A stretch of DNA of 64,000 nucleotides from Alphaproteobacteria bacterium (lineage in GTDB: Bacteria > Pseudomonadota > Alphaproteobacteria > Rhizobiales > CAJQND01). Under the pieces are notes generated by a model, which saw only the letters and a list, made by a program, of their open reading frames with translations, did no database searches and had not been told where the DNA came from. Below are positions 37,575 to 48,432 of the stretch, in pieces (positions within the stretch are counted from its first letter, which is position 1; each line of letters begins with the position of its first letter). The stretch lies in contig JAAEUE010000399.1 of the NCBI GenBank assembly GCA_024227565.1, positions 1-64,000 of the forward strand, read 5' to 3'. Both the position numbers and the translations under genes were made by a program.

Positions 37575-38540
37575 TCAAGCGTCCTTGCGCCGGGCCACCG
37601 CTTCAGACATGACGCACAGCAGTTCAAACATCATGGTGGCGCCAGCCAGAGCAGTGTAGCCTGACGGATCAAACGGCGGAGAGACTTCAACCACATCGGC
37701 GCCCACAATGTTCAGCCCCCGCAGGCCCCGCAGCAAGGCTTGCGCTTCGCGCGTGGTAAACCCGCCAACCTCAGGCGTGCCCGTTCCCGGTGCGAAAGCA
37801 GGATCAATGCAGTCGATGTCGAAGCTCACATAGGTCGGGTCGTCGCCCACCAGCGCCCTGGCCTCTTGCATCACGCCATCCATGCCGAGCTCAACCGCCT
37901 CTTCCATATCCATCAGGCGAACGCCCATTTTTTCACCATACTCGCGGTCGGTGAAGTCGTAGGCAGAGCCGCGCAGACCAATCTGGATGGTTTTCTTCGG
38001 GTCCAGCACGCCCTCTTCAATGGCCCGACGGAACGGCGTGCCATGGGTAAACTTGAAGCCCTCAAAATAGCCGTCATAAAGATCGGTGTGGGCATCAAAA
38101 TGGATCATTCCCACCGGCGCCTTTTCTCCCACGGCCCGCAAGATCGGCAGCGAGACCAGATGGTCGCCGCCCGCCGACAACGGCACGATGCCGCGGCCGA
38201 CGATATCTTTGTAGAACGTCTCAATGCGCCTCAGCCCATCGTCCACATCAACCGGGTTGGACGGCGTGTCGCCAAGATCGGCAACATTGCAGGTTTCAAA
38301 GGGCGAAAACCGGTAAACATGATGCTTGTGGCGGGTCATTGCCGACATGTCACGGATCTGGCGTGGACCGTGACGCGGGCCTGGGCGATTGGTGGTGCCG
38401 CCATCCCACGGCACGCCGATGATGCCGATGTCCACATCATCTGCCTCTTCAGGGCGAATGTGTGGGAGCCGCATGAATGTGGCGATGCCGGCGAAGCGCG
38501 GTGTTTCCATGCCGGAAACCGGCTGAAAGTCTCGTGCCAT
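37575..38540 (-). CDS. speB: Agmatinase / ureohydrolase family protein
   Basis: From the ATG at 38540, preceded by GGAGG, this is a 321-residue ureohydrolase. The binuclear manganese ligands are in SAGGDHLVSLP, HFDAHTDLYDGY and SFDIDCIDPAFAPGTGTPE. The family releases urea from agmatine, arginine, guanidinobutyrate or similar compounds. Sequence favours the agmatinase branch but does not fix the substrate. It is first in a tight four-gene operon with a HAD hydrolase and two deaminases, a context that hints at a nitrogen-scavenging route. Confidence 0.82.
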   Translation of the reverse strand: MARDFQPVSGMETPRFAGIATFMRLPHIRPEEADDVDIGIIGVPWDGGTTNRPGPRHGPRQIRDMSAMTRHKHHVYRFSPFETCNVADLGDTPSNPVDVDDGLRRIETFYKDIVGRGIVPLSAGGDHLVSLPILRAVGEKAPVGMIHFDAHTDLYDGYFEGFKFTHGTPFRRAIEEGVLDPKKTIQIGLRGSAYDFTDREYGEKMGVRLMDMEEAVELGMDGVMQEARALVGDDPTYVSFDIDCIDPAFAPGTGTPEVGGFTTREAQALLRGLRGLNIVGADVVEVSPPFDPSGYTALAGATMMFELLCVMSEAVARRKDA

Positions 38541-38636
38541 GAGAAGTCCTCCAGAAGTAAGTGACCTCTGGTTTTCGGGTATTCTCACGCGAAATGCAAT
38601 CGAAGCTTTTTTGCAAAGTCCATCTGGCGCACAACG

Positions 38637-38671
38637 AAAAAACCCCGGAGCATGGTGCTCCGGGGCTTTTT
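38637..38671 (-). terminator. Rho-independent terminator after the porin gene
   Basis: GCCCCGGAGCACCATGCTCC continues into GGGG and TTTTTT on the reverse strand, giving a long GC stem with a short loop. It lies about 35 bases beyond the stop of the outer-membrane protein gene. A shorter T-run on the other strand makes it potentially bidirectional. Confidence 0.85.
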
Positions 38672-38704
38672 CAACTGGTGCTGTATATCTAAGATGGCCG
38701 TGCG

Positions 38705-39403
38705 CTACATCAGACCGTTAAAGTCATAACGCAGGCCAATTCTGAACTCGTGACTGTAGTTGTCATCGATGAAATATGGTGTGGCGCCAGCAGATGAAGC
38801 CAAGCCCAGATCCGTGAAGCGATAACCAACGTCAACTGTCAGGTTGTCAGTCACATCGATGCCAATACCCGCACCGACCTGCCAGGTCATCGTGGCGTCG
38901 GTTCTTTTGCCCGTTGAGCCAACAGGCAAGGTTGAGTTCGTGTGATGCAACGCAAAGCCAACGCCGCCGCCAACATAAGGCTTAAAGCCACCGATGTTGG
39001 TAATGTCCCACCAGGCGTTCCACATGCCGGTGAAGGCTGAGTAGTCGGCAGCAAGCCCAGAGGGGCTGGTCAGCCGGTTTTCGAAACGATAACCAGCGTT
39101 GAATTCCAACCGCAGTCCATCTGCGACGCGGCAACCGATGCCTGCATCGATGGAGCCAGTGTCGCTGAATTTCTCGTTGTCAGCGTTCGGCTGACCCCAA
39201 GGTCCGGCAGTGTTCTTGTACACGCGGGGGCGTTCATGGGTGACGTAGCTGCCACCAACGCTGGCGTAGAAGCAGCTGTCACCTTCGACAACTTCAACAG
39301 GTGGAGGCGGAGGCGGTGGCAAATCAGCCGCCAGGGACGTGCCGCCCGATACTGCCAGTGCCAGCACTGCACAAGCACAAGAAAGTTTGATGCGATTTAC
39401 CAT
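38705..39403 (-). CDS. Omp25/opacity-type outer-membrane beta-barrel protein
   Basis: A 232-residue protein with signal peptide (1-26, ending SLAA) and a proline run (LPPPPPPPVEVVEGD) that links it to the barrel. Alternating hydrophobic strands (CFYASVGGSYVTHERPRVYK, GGFKPYVGGGVGFALH, LTVDVGYRFTDLGL) and the C-terminal EFRIGLRYDFNG match Omp25/Omp31-like porins of Hyphomicrobiales. It is an abundant envelope protein family. A CtrA-like site lies upstream and a strong terminator follows. Confidence 0.85.
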   Translation of the reverse strand: MVNRIKLSCACAVLALAVSGGTSLAADLPPPPPPPVEVVEGDSCFYASVGGSYVTHERPRVYKNTAGPWGQPNADNEKFSDTGSIDAGIGCRVADGLRLEFNAGYRFENRLTSPSGLAADYSAFTGMWNAWWDITNIGGFKPYVGGGVGFALHHTNSTLPVGSTGKRTDATMTWQVGAGIGIDVTDNLTVDVGYRFTDLGLASSAGATPYFIDDNYSHEFRIGLRYDFNGLM

Positions 39404-39709
39404 CGACTATACTCCATCGATCGCGCTTTCCGAGCGGATGACCGGTTTTGTACCGGAGGTCCCGCGCTGCTGGCGCTTAAGCTAATTTACTTGCCCGGAG
39501 AGACCAAAACTGCCGAACAACCGGCCATTCAATCTTCCGAAATCTCTCAACGGGTTTGATCATTAACCAAAACGCTTAAAGATGGATTAAGCCTCACAGA
39601 TGTTGAACGGATTGATTCAAATTTCTACAGTGGTGTTTACCGCGCGCTAACCATAACGCGCGGAAATCGGCCATTTTAGCCGTGTTTTTACTCTTAAATG
39701 AGTGTGGGC
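39404..39709. other. Intergenic region upstream of the porin gene
   Basis: About 305 bases between the porin start and the glmM stop, both on the reverse strand. It should carry the porin promoter. The only motif I can support is the TTAA-N7-TTAA site listed separately. The TTAA-rich part (39550-39660) is AT-richer than the genes. Confidence 0.4.
39576..39590. promoter_or_regulatory. CtrA-like binding site
   Basis: TTAA-AGATGGA-TTAA matches the full CtrA consensus TTAA-N7-TTAA of alphaproteobacterial cell-cycle control. It lies about 180 bases upstream of the porin gene on the strand-independent dyad. The distance is larger than usual for direct promoter control, so it could be chance in an AT-rich patch. 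Confidence 0.35.
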
Positions 39710-41056
39710 TTAAGCGGTTATACTTTGCAGGGCACCGACGATGTCATCCACCACAGCGTTGACCAGGCCCGCATCGTCACCCTCGCCCATGACCCGAATC
39801 AAGGGTTCGGTGCCTGAAGGGCGGATGATGAGACGGCCTTGTTCTCCAAGGCGGACCTCGCCTTCGCGGATCGCCTCTTGCACAGATTCCTCGCCAAGAG
39901 GCTTGCCCTTCTTGAAGCGCACATTTTTCAGGATCTGCGGCAGTGGCTCAAACAAAGAGCACACCTGGCTCACAGGTTTGCCCGACGTCTTCACCACGGC
40001 GAGCACCTGAAGGGCGGCGATCAAGCCATCTCCGGTGGTGCTGAAATCTGAAAGAACAATATGGCCGGACTGTTCGCCGCCCACATTGTATCCGCCTTCA
40101 CGCATGGCTTCGACCACGTAGCGGTCACCAACCTTGGTGCGCACCATGCCAATGTCCTTGGACGCCAAGAACCGCTCCATGCCGAGATTGGACATGACGG
40201 TTGCCACAATGCCATCCTGGCTGAGCTGGCCGCTCTCTTTCCAGCTGGTTGCGATCAGCGCCATCAACTGGTCGCCGTCCACAATCTTGCCGCGTTCGTC
40301 GGCGATCACCACCCGGTCGGCATCCCCATCCAGCGCAATACCGATATCGGCGCGCAGCTCGCGCACTTTTTGACACAGCTTTTCAGGCGCGGTTGAGCCG
40401 CATTTCTCGTTGATGTTGAAGCCATTGGGTTCAGTTCCAATGGAAACCACTTCGGCGCCGAGTTCCCAAAGCACTGCCGGGGCCACCTTGTATGCGGCAC
40501 CGTTTGCACAATCCACAACGATCCTGAGCCCTTCAAGACGCTGGGCCCGCGGGAAACTGTATTTAACGAACTCGATGTAGCGGGCTTGGGCGTCTTCGAT
40601 ACGCTTGGCCCGGCCGAGTTTGTCAGGCGCCACAAGCAGGTTTTCTGGCTTTTCCTTCAGCAGGCTTTCGATTTGCAGCTCTTGCTCATCGGAAAGCTTG
40701 TAACCATCAGGCCCGAACAGCTTGATGCCGTTATCATGAAACGGATTGTGGGACGCTGAGATCATCACACCCAGGTCGGCCCGCAGCGACCGGGTCAGCA
40801 TGGCCACTGCCGGGGTCGGCAAGGGGCCGAACTGGAACACGTCCATGCCCACCGAGGTGAAACCGGCAACAAGGGCAGGCTCAATCATATATCCAGAGAG
40901 CCGGGTATCCTTGCCAATCACCACCCGGTGGCGGTCTGCCCCGTGGGTAAACAAGCTACCCGCGGCCATACCCACGCTCAGCGCGGTCTCCGCGGTCATG
41001 GGCCAGCTGTTGGCAGTCCCCCGAATTCCATCTGTCCCAAAAAACTTCCGCACCAT
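39710..41056 (-). CDS. glmM: Phosphoglucosamine mutase
   Basis: From the ATG at 41056 the protein has 448 residues, the family norm. N-terminal KFFGTDGIRGTANSWPMT, the phosphoserine loop ISASHNPFHDNGIK, the metal loop DGDADRV and the C-terminal RPSGTEPLIRVMGEG are all present. It interconverts glucosamine-6-phosphate and glucosamine-1-phosphate for UDP-GlcNAc synthesis. A start at 41095 would add 13 residues. It follows folP on the same strand with a 99-base gap. Confidence 0.95.
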   Translation of the reverse strand: MVRKFFGTDGIRGTANSWPMTAETALSVGMAAGSLFTHGADRHRVVIGKDTRLSGYMIEPALVAGFTSVGMDVFQFGPLPTPAVAMLTRSLRADLGVMISASHNPFHDNGIKLFGPDGYKLSDEQELQIESLLKEKPENLLVAPDKLGRAKRIEDAQARYIEFVKYSFPRAQRLEGLRIVVDCANGAAYKVAPAVLWELGAEVVSIGTEPNGFNINEKCGSTAPEKLCQKVRELRADIGIALDGDADRVVIADERGKIVDGDQLMALIATSWKESGQLSQDGIVATVMSNLGMERFLASKDIGMVRTKVGDRYVVEAMREGGYNVGGEQSGHIVLSDFSTTGDGLIAALQVLAVVKTSGKPVSQVCSLFEPLPQILKNVRFKKGKPLGEESVQEAIREGEVRLGEQGRLIIRPSGTEPLIRVMGEGDDAGLVNAVVDDIVGALQSITA

Positions 41057-41155
41057 ATTCGTAAGTCCCACCCGGCTAATTGAGTTTTCAGCCAAGTTCT
41101 CAAGATTTAAAGATTTGGCCCACCGTACTCGTCGTAGAAGAACAATCAGTAAATA

Positions 41156-42205
41156 CTAAGGCACACGGCGCTGACTAACACCTTCCCAGACCGCGAATGC
41201 TTCAACGGTCTGCTTTACATCGTGCACCCGGTACAATTGCACCCCGCGCGCCAGACCGCACAGCGCTGCAGAAACCGAGCTGACAGCGCGTGACCGTGCT
41301 TCCTTAACGCCCGTCAACGCGCCCAGGAAGCCTTTGCGCGACACGCCCAGCATAATGGCCACCCCAAGCCCGTGAAACAGCGCAAGACCATTGAGCAGCT
41401 CCAGATTGTGGTCAAAAGTCTTGCCGAAGCCTATACCCGGATCTGCAATAATCTTGGAGCGGGGGATGCCTGCTTTTTCACACGCCTGGATGTTGGCCTG
41501 CAGGGCATCGAACACGTCCAGGCAGACGTCGTCATAACTGGGTGCCTTCTGCATCACCTTGGGCTCGCCCTTGGAATGCATCAAGATGACCGGCGCGCCG
41601 AGTTCTGCTGCCGTTGTGCGTGCATCCGGGTGATAGGTGAGGCTTGAGATGTCGTTGATGATGCCCGCGCCGGCCGCCATCGCCCGGCGCATCACGGCCG
41701 GCTTTCTGGTGTCGCACGACACCGGCGCGCCCTCGCCTGCCATGGCTTCGATCACCGGCAGTATGCGTGCGCATTCCGTAGCTTCATCTACTGGTTCTGA
41801 ACCTGGACGGGTCGATTCTCCGCCGATATCGAGAATATCGGCACCCTCTTCGATGGCCCGCCTCGCCTGTGCGATGGCGTCGTCGTGGGTGTAGAACTCG
41901 CCGCCATCTGAGAAACTGTCCGGTGTGACGTTTAAGATGCCCATGATCTTTGGTGTGTTCAAATCCAAACCCATCAGCGGCGCACGGGGTTCCTCTAGCG
42001 CCGCCAAGGCCTCGCGGATCGCCTGCTCGCCGGAAGCTGCCACCTCACCATAGCTGAGGATTTGTTGTTTCAAGCTTGGGCGCTCAATCACTTCCACATG
42101 GCTGAACCGGAGCCTTCCGCCCGCCAAACGCCCCCACGGACCGGCATCATCATTTGCCAGTTCAGAGATAAACAGCGGCCGCAAATAAACCTCAGCAGAG
42201 CTCAT
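41156..42205 (-). CDS. folP: Dihydropteroate synthase
   Basis: A 349-residue protein. The catalytic TIM barrel starts near residue 85 with IMGILNVTPDSFSDGGEF, then GESTRPGSEPV, CDTRKPAVMRRAM, NDISSL, DPGIGFGKT and SRKGFLGALTG. These are the pterin and p-aminobenzoate sites. The first 80 residues form an extension seen in alphaproteobacterial members. It makes dihydropteroate for folate. It lies between ycaQ and glmM. Confidence 0.94.
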   Translation of the reverse strand: MSSAEVYLRPLFISELANDDAGPWGRLAGGRLRFSHVEVIERPSLKQQILSYGEVAASGEQAIREALAALEEPRAPLMGLDLNTPKIMGILNVTPDSFSDGGEFYTHDDAIAQARRAIEEGADILDIGGESTRPGSEPVDEATECARILPVIEAMAGEGAPVSCDTRKPAVMRRAMAAGAGIINDISSLTYHPDARTTAAELGAPVILMHSKGEPKVMQKAPSYDDVCLDVFDALQANIQACEKAGIPRSKIIADPGIGFGKTFDHNLELLNGLALFHGLGVAIMLGVSRKGFLGALTGVKEARSRAVSSVSAALCGLARGVQLYRVHDVKQTVEAFAVWEGVSQRRVP

Positions 42206-42286
42206 TGGGAAATCAGTTTTTGGTTGGTTGAAGCTGCGGTCTTATCGGCCAAAGGTTCACGCAATTCAACCGATATCCTGCAAGCT

Positions 42287-43468
42287 TCAGGTCACCAGTG
42301 TTTCGGCGCCAGTGAACCTTCGGATTCGCTCTAACTCAGCGTCCAACCTGGCGCGGCGTCCCACGGAGGCTCGTATCTTCGGTTCAAACCACAAGCCTTT
42401 GGTAATGAGTGCCTTTTCCTTGCGGTCATGCTTGATGTCGATGCGGCCCACCAGCCGGTCGCCCTCCAGCAATGGGAATACGTAGTAGCCGTACTTGCGC
42501 TTTGACTCAGGAACGAAGATCTCTATCCGGTAATCGAAATTGAACAAGCGCAGCGTCCGTTTCCGGTCGCGGATCAGGGGATCAAACGGGCTGAGCACGC
42601 GCAGCCGTGCCGGCGCTAGGGGCAAATCTGCCAGTACTTCCTCATAACCCGGCCGGGTGTAGGAGAGCTTGGGCTTGCTGCCGTCTGCACTCTCAACCTC
42701 CACCTGGATCAGGTCATGCGCGCTTTGCCGCTCACACCAGGCTTTAGCCTCTGCTGGGGAAATCAGCTCCCAGAACGCCGCAATCTCGCCGTGGGTGGCA
42801 AAACCCAGCCGGTCCAGCGCGCTTGTGCAGGCCCAGTGGGTGAACGCTTCTTTCTCAGGTGCCTCGACCATGTGATGAGGCGCAATGACCTTGCGGGGAA
42901 TGTCGTAGACCTTCTGGAAGCCATCCCGGCGCGCCACCGCCAGGGCTCCCGTGCGCCAGAGATATTCCAATGCGGCCTTGCTGGGGTGCCAGTCCCACCA
43001 GCCGCCACTGGCCTTGGGGGCATCCCCTCCCAGATCGCGCGACATGCAACAGCCGTTTTCTTCAATGAAGCTCAAGACCTCCCCCAGCTTCTCCTCAAAA
43101 CCGGTCCGGTTCCATCTTCGCCAACGCTCAGCCAGCACAAGCTCTTCACGGGCAAACCGGTGGCGCCAATAGCGGTAGAACGCTGATGGAATGATGGAGG
43201 CGTCGTGGGTCCAGTTTTCAAACAGCTCGCCATCTTTCTCCAGCAGATGCTTCAAATGCTTCGGCCGATAGGTCTGATTGCGGGCGAACAGAATCATATG
43301 ATGCGCCCGCTCGACCGTTTGGATGGAATCCACCTGCACAAAGCCGATCGATTGGATCATCTCCAAAAGACCCTGCTTGGACAATGCAGCCCTTGGCGGA
43401 GCCGTGAGGCCCTGCAGGTGGAGCAACAGATTGCGAGCTTGTTTGTTGGAAACGGTCGGCGTTGCCAC
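42287..43468 (-). CDS. ycaQ: YcaQ/AlkZ-like winged-helix DNA glycosylase
   Basis: A 393-residue protein with GTG start. The N-terminal winged-helix repeats and the motif QVDSIQTVERAHHMILFAR near residue 45 place it in the HTH_42 family. Its members AlkZ and YcaQ open DNA interstrand crosslinks or excise bulky alkyl lesions. The catalytic Q-phi-D form (Gln-Val-Asp) is that of E. coli YcaQ. Later RVLSPFDPLIRDRKRTLRLF and YYVFPLLEGDRLVGRIDIKH are also typical. It is set between ftsH and folP, which are often neighbours. Confidence 0.85.
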   Translation of the reverse strand: MATPTVSNKQARNLLLHLQGLTAPPRAALSKQGLLEMIQSIGFVQVDSIQTVERAHHMILFARNQTYRPKHLKHLLEKDGELFENWTHDASIIPSAFYRYWRHRFAREELVLAERWRRWNRTGFEEKLGEVLSFIEENGCCMSRDLGGDAPKASGGWWDWHPSKAALEYLWRTGALAVARRDGFQKVYDIPRKVIAPHHMVEAPEKEAFTHWACTSALDRLGFATHGEIAAFWELISPAEAKAWCERQSAHDLIQVEVESADGSKPKLSYTRPGYEEVLADLPLAPARLRVLSPFDPLIRDRKRTLRLFNFDYRIEIFVPESKRKYGYYVFPLLEGDRLVGRIDIKHDRKEKALITKGLWFEPKIRASVGRRARLDAELERIRRFTGAETLVT

Positions 43469-43585
43469 AATGGCCTCAATGAGTATGACGGATCATCTCA
43501 AAGCTATCGTGGAATGCCGGGGGCAACAATAGAGACGGGCGCATTCCTTGAGGGAAACGCCGCATCTCCTGACAAAGGATGACAG

Positions 43586-45520
<1,935 letters not shown>

Positions 45521-45670
45521 GATTCCGGTGTCCCTATACCCTAATTAAGCGTCGGCTTACGTCAAACAACATGCCCTGACAAGCCTGAGCCGAACACAGG
45601 CTTAAGATAGGCAGTGCAGACGCCATTGCCAAGGCGTTGACGCAATTATGATGCCAATGTGACGCAAATA

Positions 45671-46954
45671 TTAGCTGGTTTTGCGGCAGATCAGTTGCGA
45701 ATTTGTAAAACGGGCTGAAAACTGCCGATTTTCAATGGTCTCCGGCGACACGTAGGCGATGGATGGAACGGCGATAATTTGTTGTCCCCGGCGGATGGCC
45801 GGCAAGGTTTGCCCCACAAAGGCCGGCAGGTCCGGCCGTTCTGCTTTTAGGTCTGCCCAGCCCTCTTTTGCCAACGGGCCAACCTGGAGTTCTGGGCCTT
45901 GGCCTTTTGCAGCAATCTGGAAGCGGCCGTCCCACATCAGCCTTTCACCGCCGGACAGGTTCACCCGGCGCTCGGTAATGCGTCCCAGTTCCCTGGCCAC
46001 CAAGACGTGCTCGCCGCGCAGGACCAGACGGCACCCGCCCAGCGTGGTGGCGTCCGGTGTTCCAGTTCGCACCCAATCCAGCACCCGTTCCAACGGCTCA
46101 TCACTTGGCGGCCAAGCGCCCCCGCCAACCGCCTGAATGCAGCGCGAGAGAGCGCGAATGGCAAGCTCGTCGGCAGCGCCCCCAAGAGCAGCTGCGCGCA
46201 GTTGGCAAAAGCCGTATTCGGAGACATCGGCACAGGTTGCCAAAAGCTGACGGGTTGCCTGCTCCAAGGCCTCTCGCGCACGGCTCATTCGGCGTGCGGT
46301 GGCCACCAGTTTGTCGTTGCTTAGGCCCAGCGCGTTCAGAGTTTCCGCGCTGTTGCGAACTTGAATGCGCTCATACTGCTCGTCGGTGTTGCTCGGGTCT
46401 TCGATCCACGGATGCGCGGCTTGTTGAAGGCTCGCCACAAGCACATCGTGAGGCACATCAAGCAAGGGGCGCAGCAGTTGAACGCCCGAGCGCCAGCTTT
46501 GCTTGGCCATTCCGGCCAAGCCGTCCACGCCAGAGCCGCGCTTCAGGCGCATCAGCACGGTTTCAGCCTGATCGTCCAGATTGTGAGCGGTCACCAGGTG
46601 CGCCACATCATTGGCCATGCACCAGCCGGTCATCAGCTGATAGCGCGCCTCACGGGCGGCCGCCTGGATGCCGGTTTCCGGTTTTGCCTCCTGCCAGCGC
46701 AGGGTCACATGGCGCAAACCGGCGGCCTTGGCCCAGCCGGCAACCTGTGCCGCCTCTCCTGCTGCTGCAGCACGTAAGCCGTGGTCAACACTGAGAACGG
46801 TTAGGTTTCCGCTTGGGAGAAGCCGGCTGGCTGCGAGCATGAGCGCGATAGAATCCGCACCGCCGGACACTGCCAGGGCAATGGGCACATCGCGCGGCAA
46901 GGCCGCCAGAGCTAGAACAATCTCAGATGAGGTTTCTGGCTCAACAACCGGCAC
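45671..46954 (-). CDS. tilS: tRNA(Ile)-lysidine synthase
   Basis: A protein of about 427 residues with the PP-loop ALAVSGGADSIALM near the N-terminus and VLSVDHGLRAAAAGEA, TAHNLDDQAETVLMRL and RGSGVDGLAGM further on. It attaches lysine to C34 of tRNA-Ile so that it reads AUA. The exact start is uncertain: a GTG at 46954 has AAGGA nine bases before it, and a TTG at 46975 is possible. Either start lies within the end of ybgF, so the two genes are coupled. Confidence 0.9.
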   Translation of the reverse strand: MPVVEPETSSEIVLALAALPRDVPIALAVSGGADSIALMLAASRLLPSGNLTVLSVDHGLRAAAAGEAAQVAGWAKAAGLRHVTLRWQEAKPETGIQAAAREARYQLMTGWCMANDVAHLVTAHNLDDQAETVLMRLKRGSGVDGLAGMAKQSWRSGVQLLRPLLDVPHDVLVASLQQAAHPWIEDPSNTDEQYERIQVRNSAETLNALGLSNDKLVATARRMSRAREALEQATRQLLATCADVSEYGFCQLRAAALGGAADELAIRALSRCIQAVGGGAWPPSDEPLERVLDWVRTGTPDATTLGGCRLVLRGEHVLVARELGRITERRVNLSGGERLMWDGRFQIAAKGQGPELQVGPLAKEGWADLKAERPDLPAFVGQTLPAIRRGQQIIAVPSIAYVSPETIENRQFSARFTNSQLICRKTS

Positions 46955-48131
46955 GGCGGGATTCCTTTCCCGCAAGTTTCAGTTCTGCCTTGGCCTTCGG
47001 GAATTCAGAGCGAACTTGCGAAAACGTCGCGCAAGCCTGCTCTTTTTGGCCCATTTTGCGCAAGCTCATGCCCAGCTTCACCAGGCTGACCGGCGCCATC
47101 TGGTTTTTCTTGTAGGTCTTGTAGCCAAGCAGAAAGGCGCGTGCGGCATTTGGGTAGTCCTTGCGCGCATAGTGGGTCTCCCCAAGCCAATACTGCGCTT
47201 TGGCGGCCAGCTTGTGGCGCTTGTGCTGGGACAGGAACTGCTCAAAGCCCGCCTCTGCCGCGCCAAAGCGCCGGCCCAGCATGTTCTCGTAGGCTTGCTC
47301 ATACAACAGCTCCGGCCCTGAGCCGGTTGTGAGGCTCGCCACCTGGTCACCGTCCAAAGTGCGCTTTTCCACCACGTCGCGGGTGGACGGCAGGGTGTTG
47401 ACGCTGCCACCGGTGACGGTGCCGTTGGGGCGCAGCGTAATAGTGCCCAAGGTGGTTGGCCCCGGCGCCTGGACGCGCGATGAGTTGGAGCCGTTGGTGG
47501 CCGGGGCAAGGGGCGTTGCCGTGCCTGTTACCGTAGTTCCGCCGGTGCTCGGCTGGTTCACCGCGTTGTCGGGCAACATTTCGCTCTCAAACACCAGTTC
47601 ATCTTGAACCAGGTTGTCCAGAGACCCTTGGTCATACACCGTTGAACCGCCGGTGTGTGCCGTACCGCCCTGGTTCTGCAGCGGGGTCAGGGTCAATGTA
47701 CCCGCCGATGAACCGTTGGTGGCAGGCGTTCCGGCGCGGCTGCCGGCATCGGCATATTTCTTCAGCTTGCCGCGCAGGCGGCCCTCGCGCGCGGCCGTCT
47801 CAAGGCGGCGCAGCCTGACTTCATTGTCTTGGCGGCTCTGCTGCAAATCGCGGGTCAGTCGTTCCATGGAGCCGAGAAGCTGGCGCACCCGATCTTCCAA
47901 ACTGGAAATACGCAAGTTGAGCTGGGCAGATCCTTGCGGGTTCTGCGCCGCCGTGCCGCCTTGGTTGTAGGTTTGGCCTTGCATGTTGCGCACCGCGGCC
48001 TCGACGCGGATGATCCGGTCATACAGCGAGTTCCACTGGGCCTGAGATTGGGCGGAGGCAGGATTGGGCACCAAAACGGCGATCATCAAAGCGGGCAGCG
48101 CAAGATTGAAGATTGGGAAGCGAAAGTTCAT
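46941..48131 (-). CDS. ybgF: Tol-Pal system protein YbgF/CpoB
   Basis: A 396-residue periplasmic protein: signal peptide (ends SAQS), an N-terminal trimerising coiled coil (about 30-130), a long Thr/Pro/Gly-rich linker (about 130-260), and a C-terminal TPR domain (LLYEQAYENMLGRRFGAAEA, AKAQYWLGETHYARKDYPNA). CpoB coordinates outer-membrane constriction with peptidoglycan synthesis during division. The usual upstream genes tolB and pal are missing here; the next gene is a divergent cyclodeaminase. It overlaps tilS. Confidence 0.88.
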   Translation of the reverse strand: MNFRFPIFNLALPALMIAVLVPNPASAQSQAQWNSLYDRIIRVEAAVRNMQGQTYNQGGTAAQNPQGSAQLNLRISSLEDRVRQLLGSMERLTRDLQQSRQDNEVRLRRLETAAREGRLRGKLKKYADAGSRAGTPATNGSSAGTLTLTPLQNQGGTAHTGGSTVYDQGSLDNLVQDELVFESEMLPDNAVNQPSTGGTTVTGTATPLAPATNGSNSSRVQAPGPTTLGTITLRPNGTVTGGSVNTLPSTRDVVEKRTLDGDQVASLTTGSGPELLYEQAYENMLGRRFGAAEAGFEQFLSQHKRHKLAAKAQYWLGETHYARKDYPNAARAFLLGYKTYKKNQMAPVSLVKLGMSLRKMGQKEQACATFSQVRSEFPKAKAELKLAGKESRRAGC

Positions 48132-48432
48132 CACGTTTTCTCAGCTCTTGAGATAGGACATATGGTTGACGCTGTTATACGCCTGGATAGAGATAAGCCG
48201 CAATATGGCAGGAGTATGCTTCGCCGATGGGTTAACCGGCGCCATTTGTGGCAATTGCCCTTGGGTCAGGAACCATTATCGGGTAATTGCAAACGGCAGC
48301 ATCGCGGACTTTGTGGAAGTTCGGTTTTGGGGGCGACCATCATATTTTTTCCGACTTGTTCCCAAATAGATGAATACAATAGGATTCACGGCACAACCAT
48401 TCAATCGAACCGCAACGCCGAAGGACGATGCT
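48132..48432. other. Intergenic region at a synteny break
   Basis: About 300 bases between the starts of ybgF and the divergent cyclodeaminase gene, where tolB-pal would be expected in many relatives. It must hold promoters for both. A 67-codon frame at 48166-48369 has no recognisable content, and I see no remnant of pal. Confidence 0.35.

Noticed and set aside
37740..38564. 274-codon forward frame opposite the agmatinase gene
   Set aside because: It lies antisense to a ureohydrolase with intact metal motifs and has no family features.
46057..46794. 245-codon forward frame opposite tilS
   Set aside because: Arg/Pro-rich low-complexity translation, typical of an antisense frame in GC-rich coding sequence.
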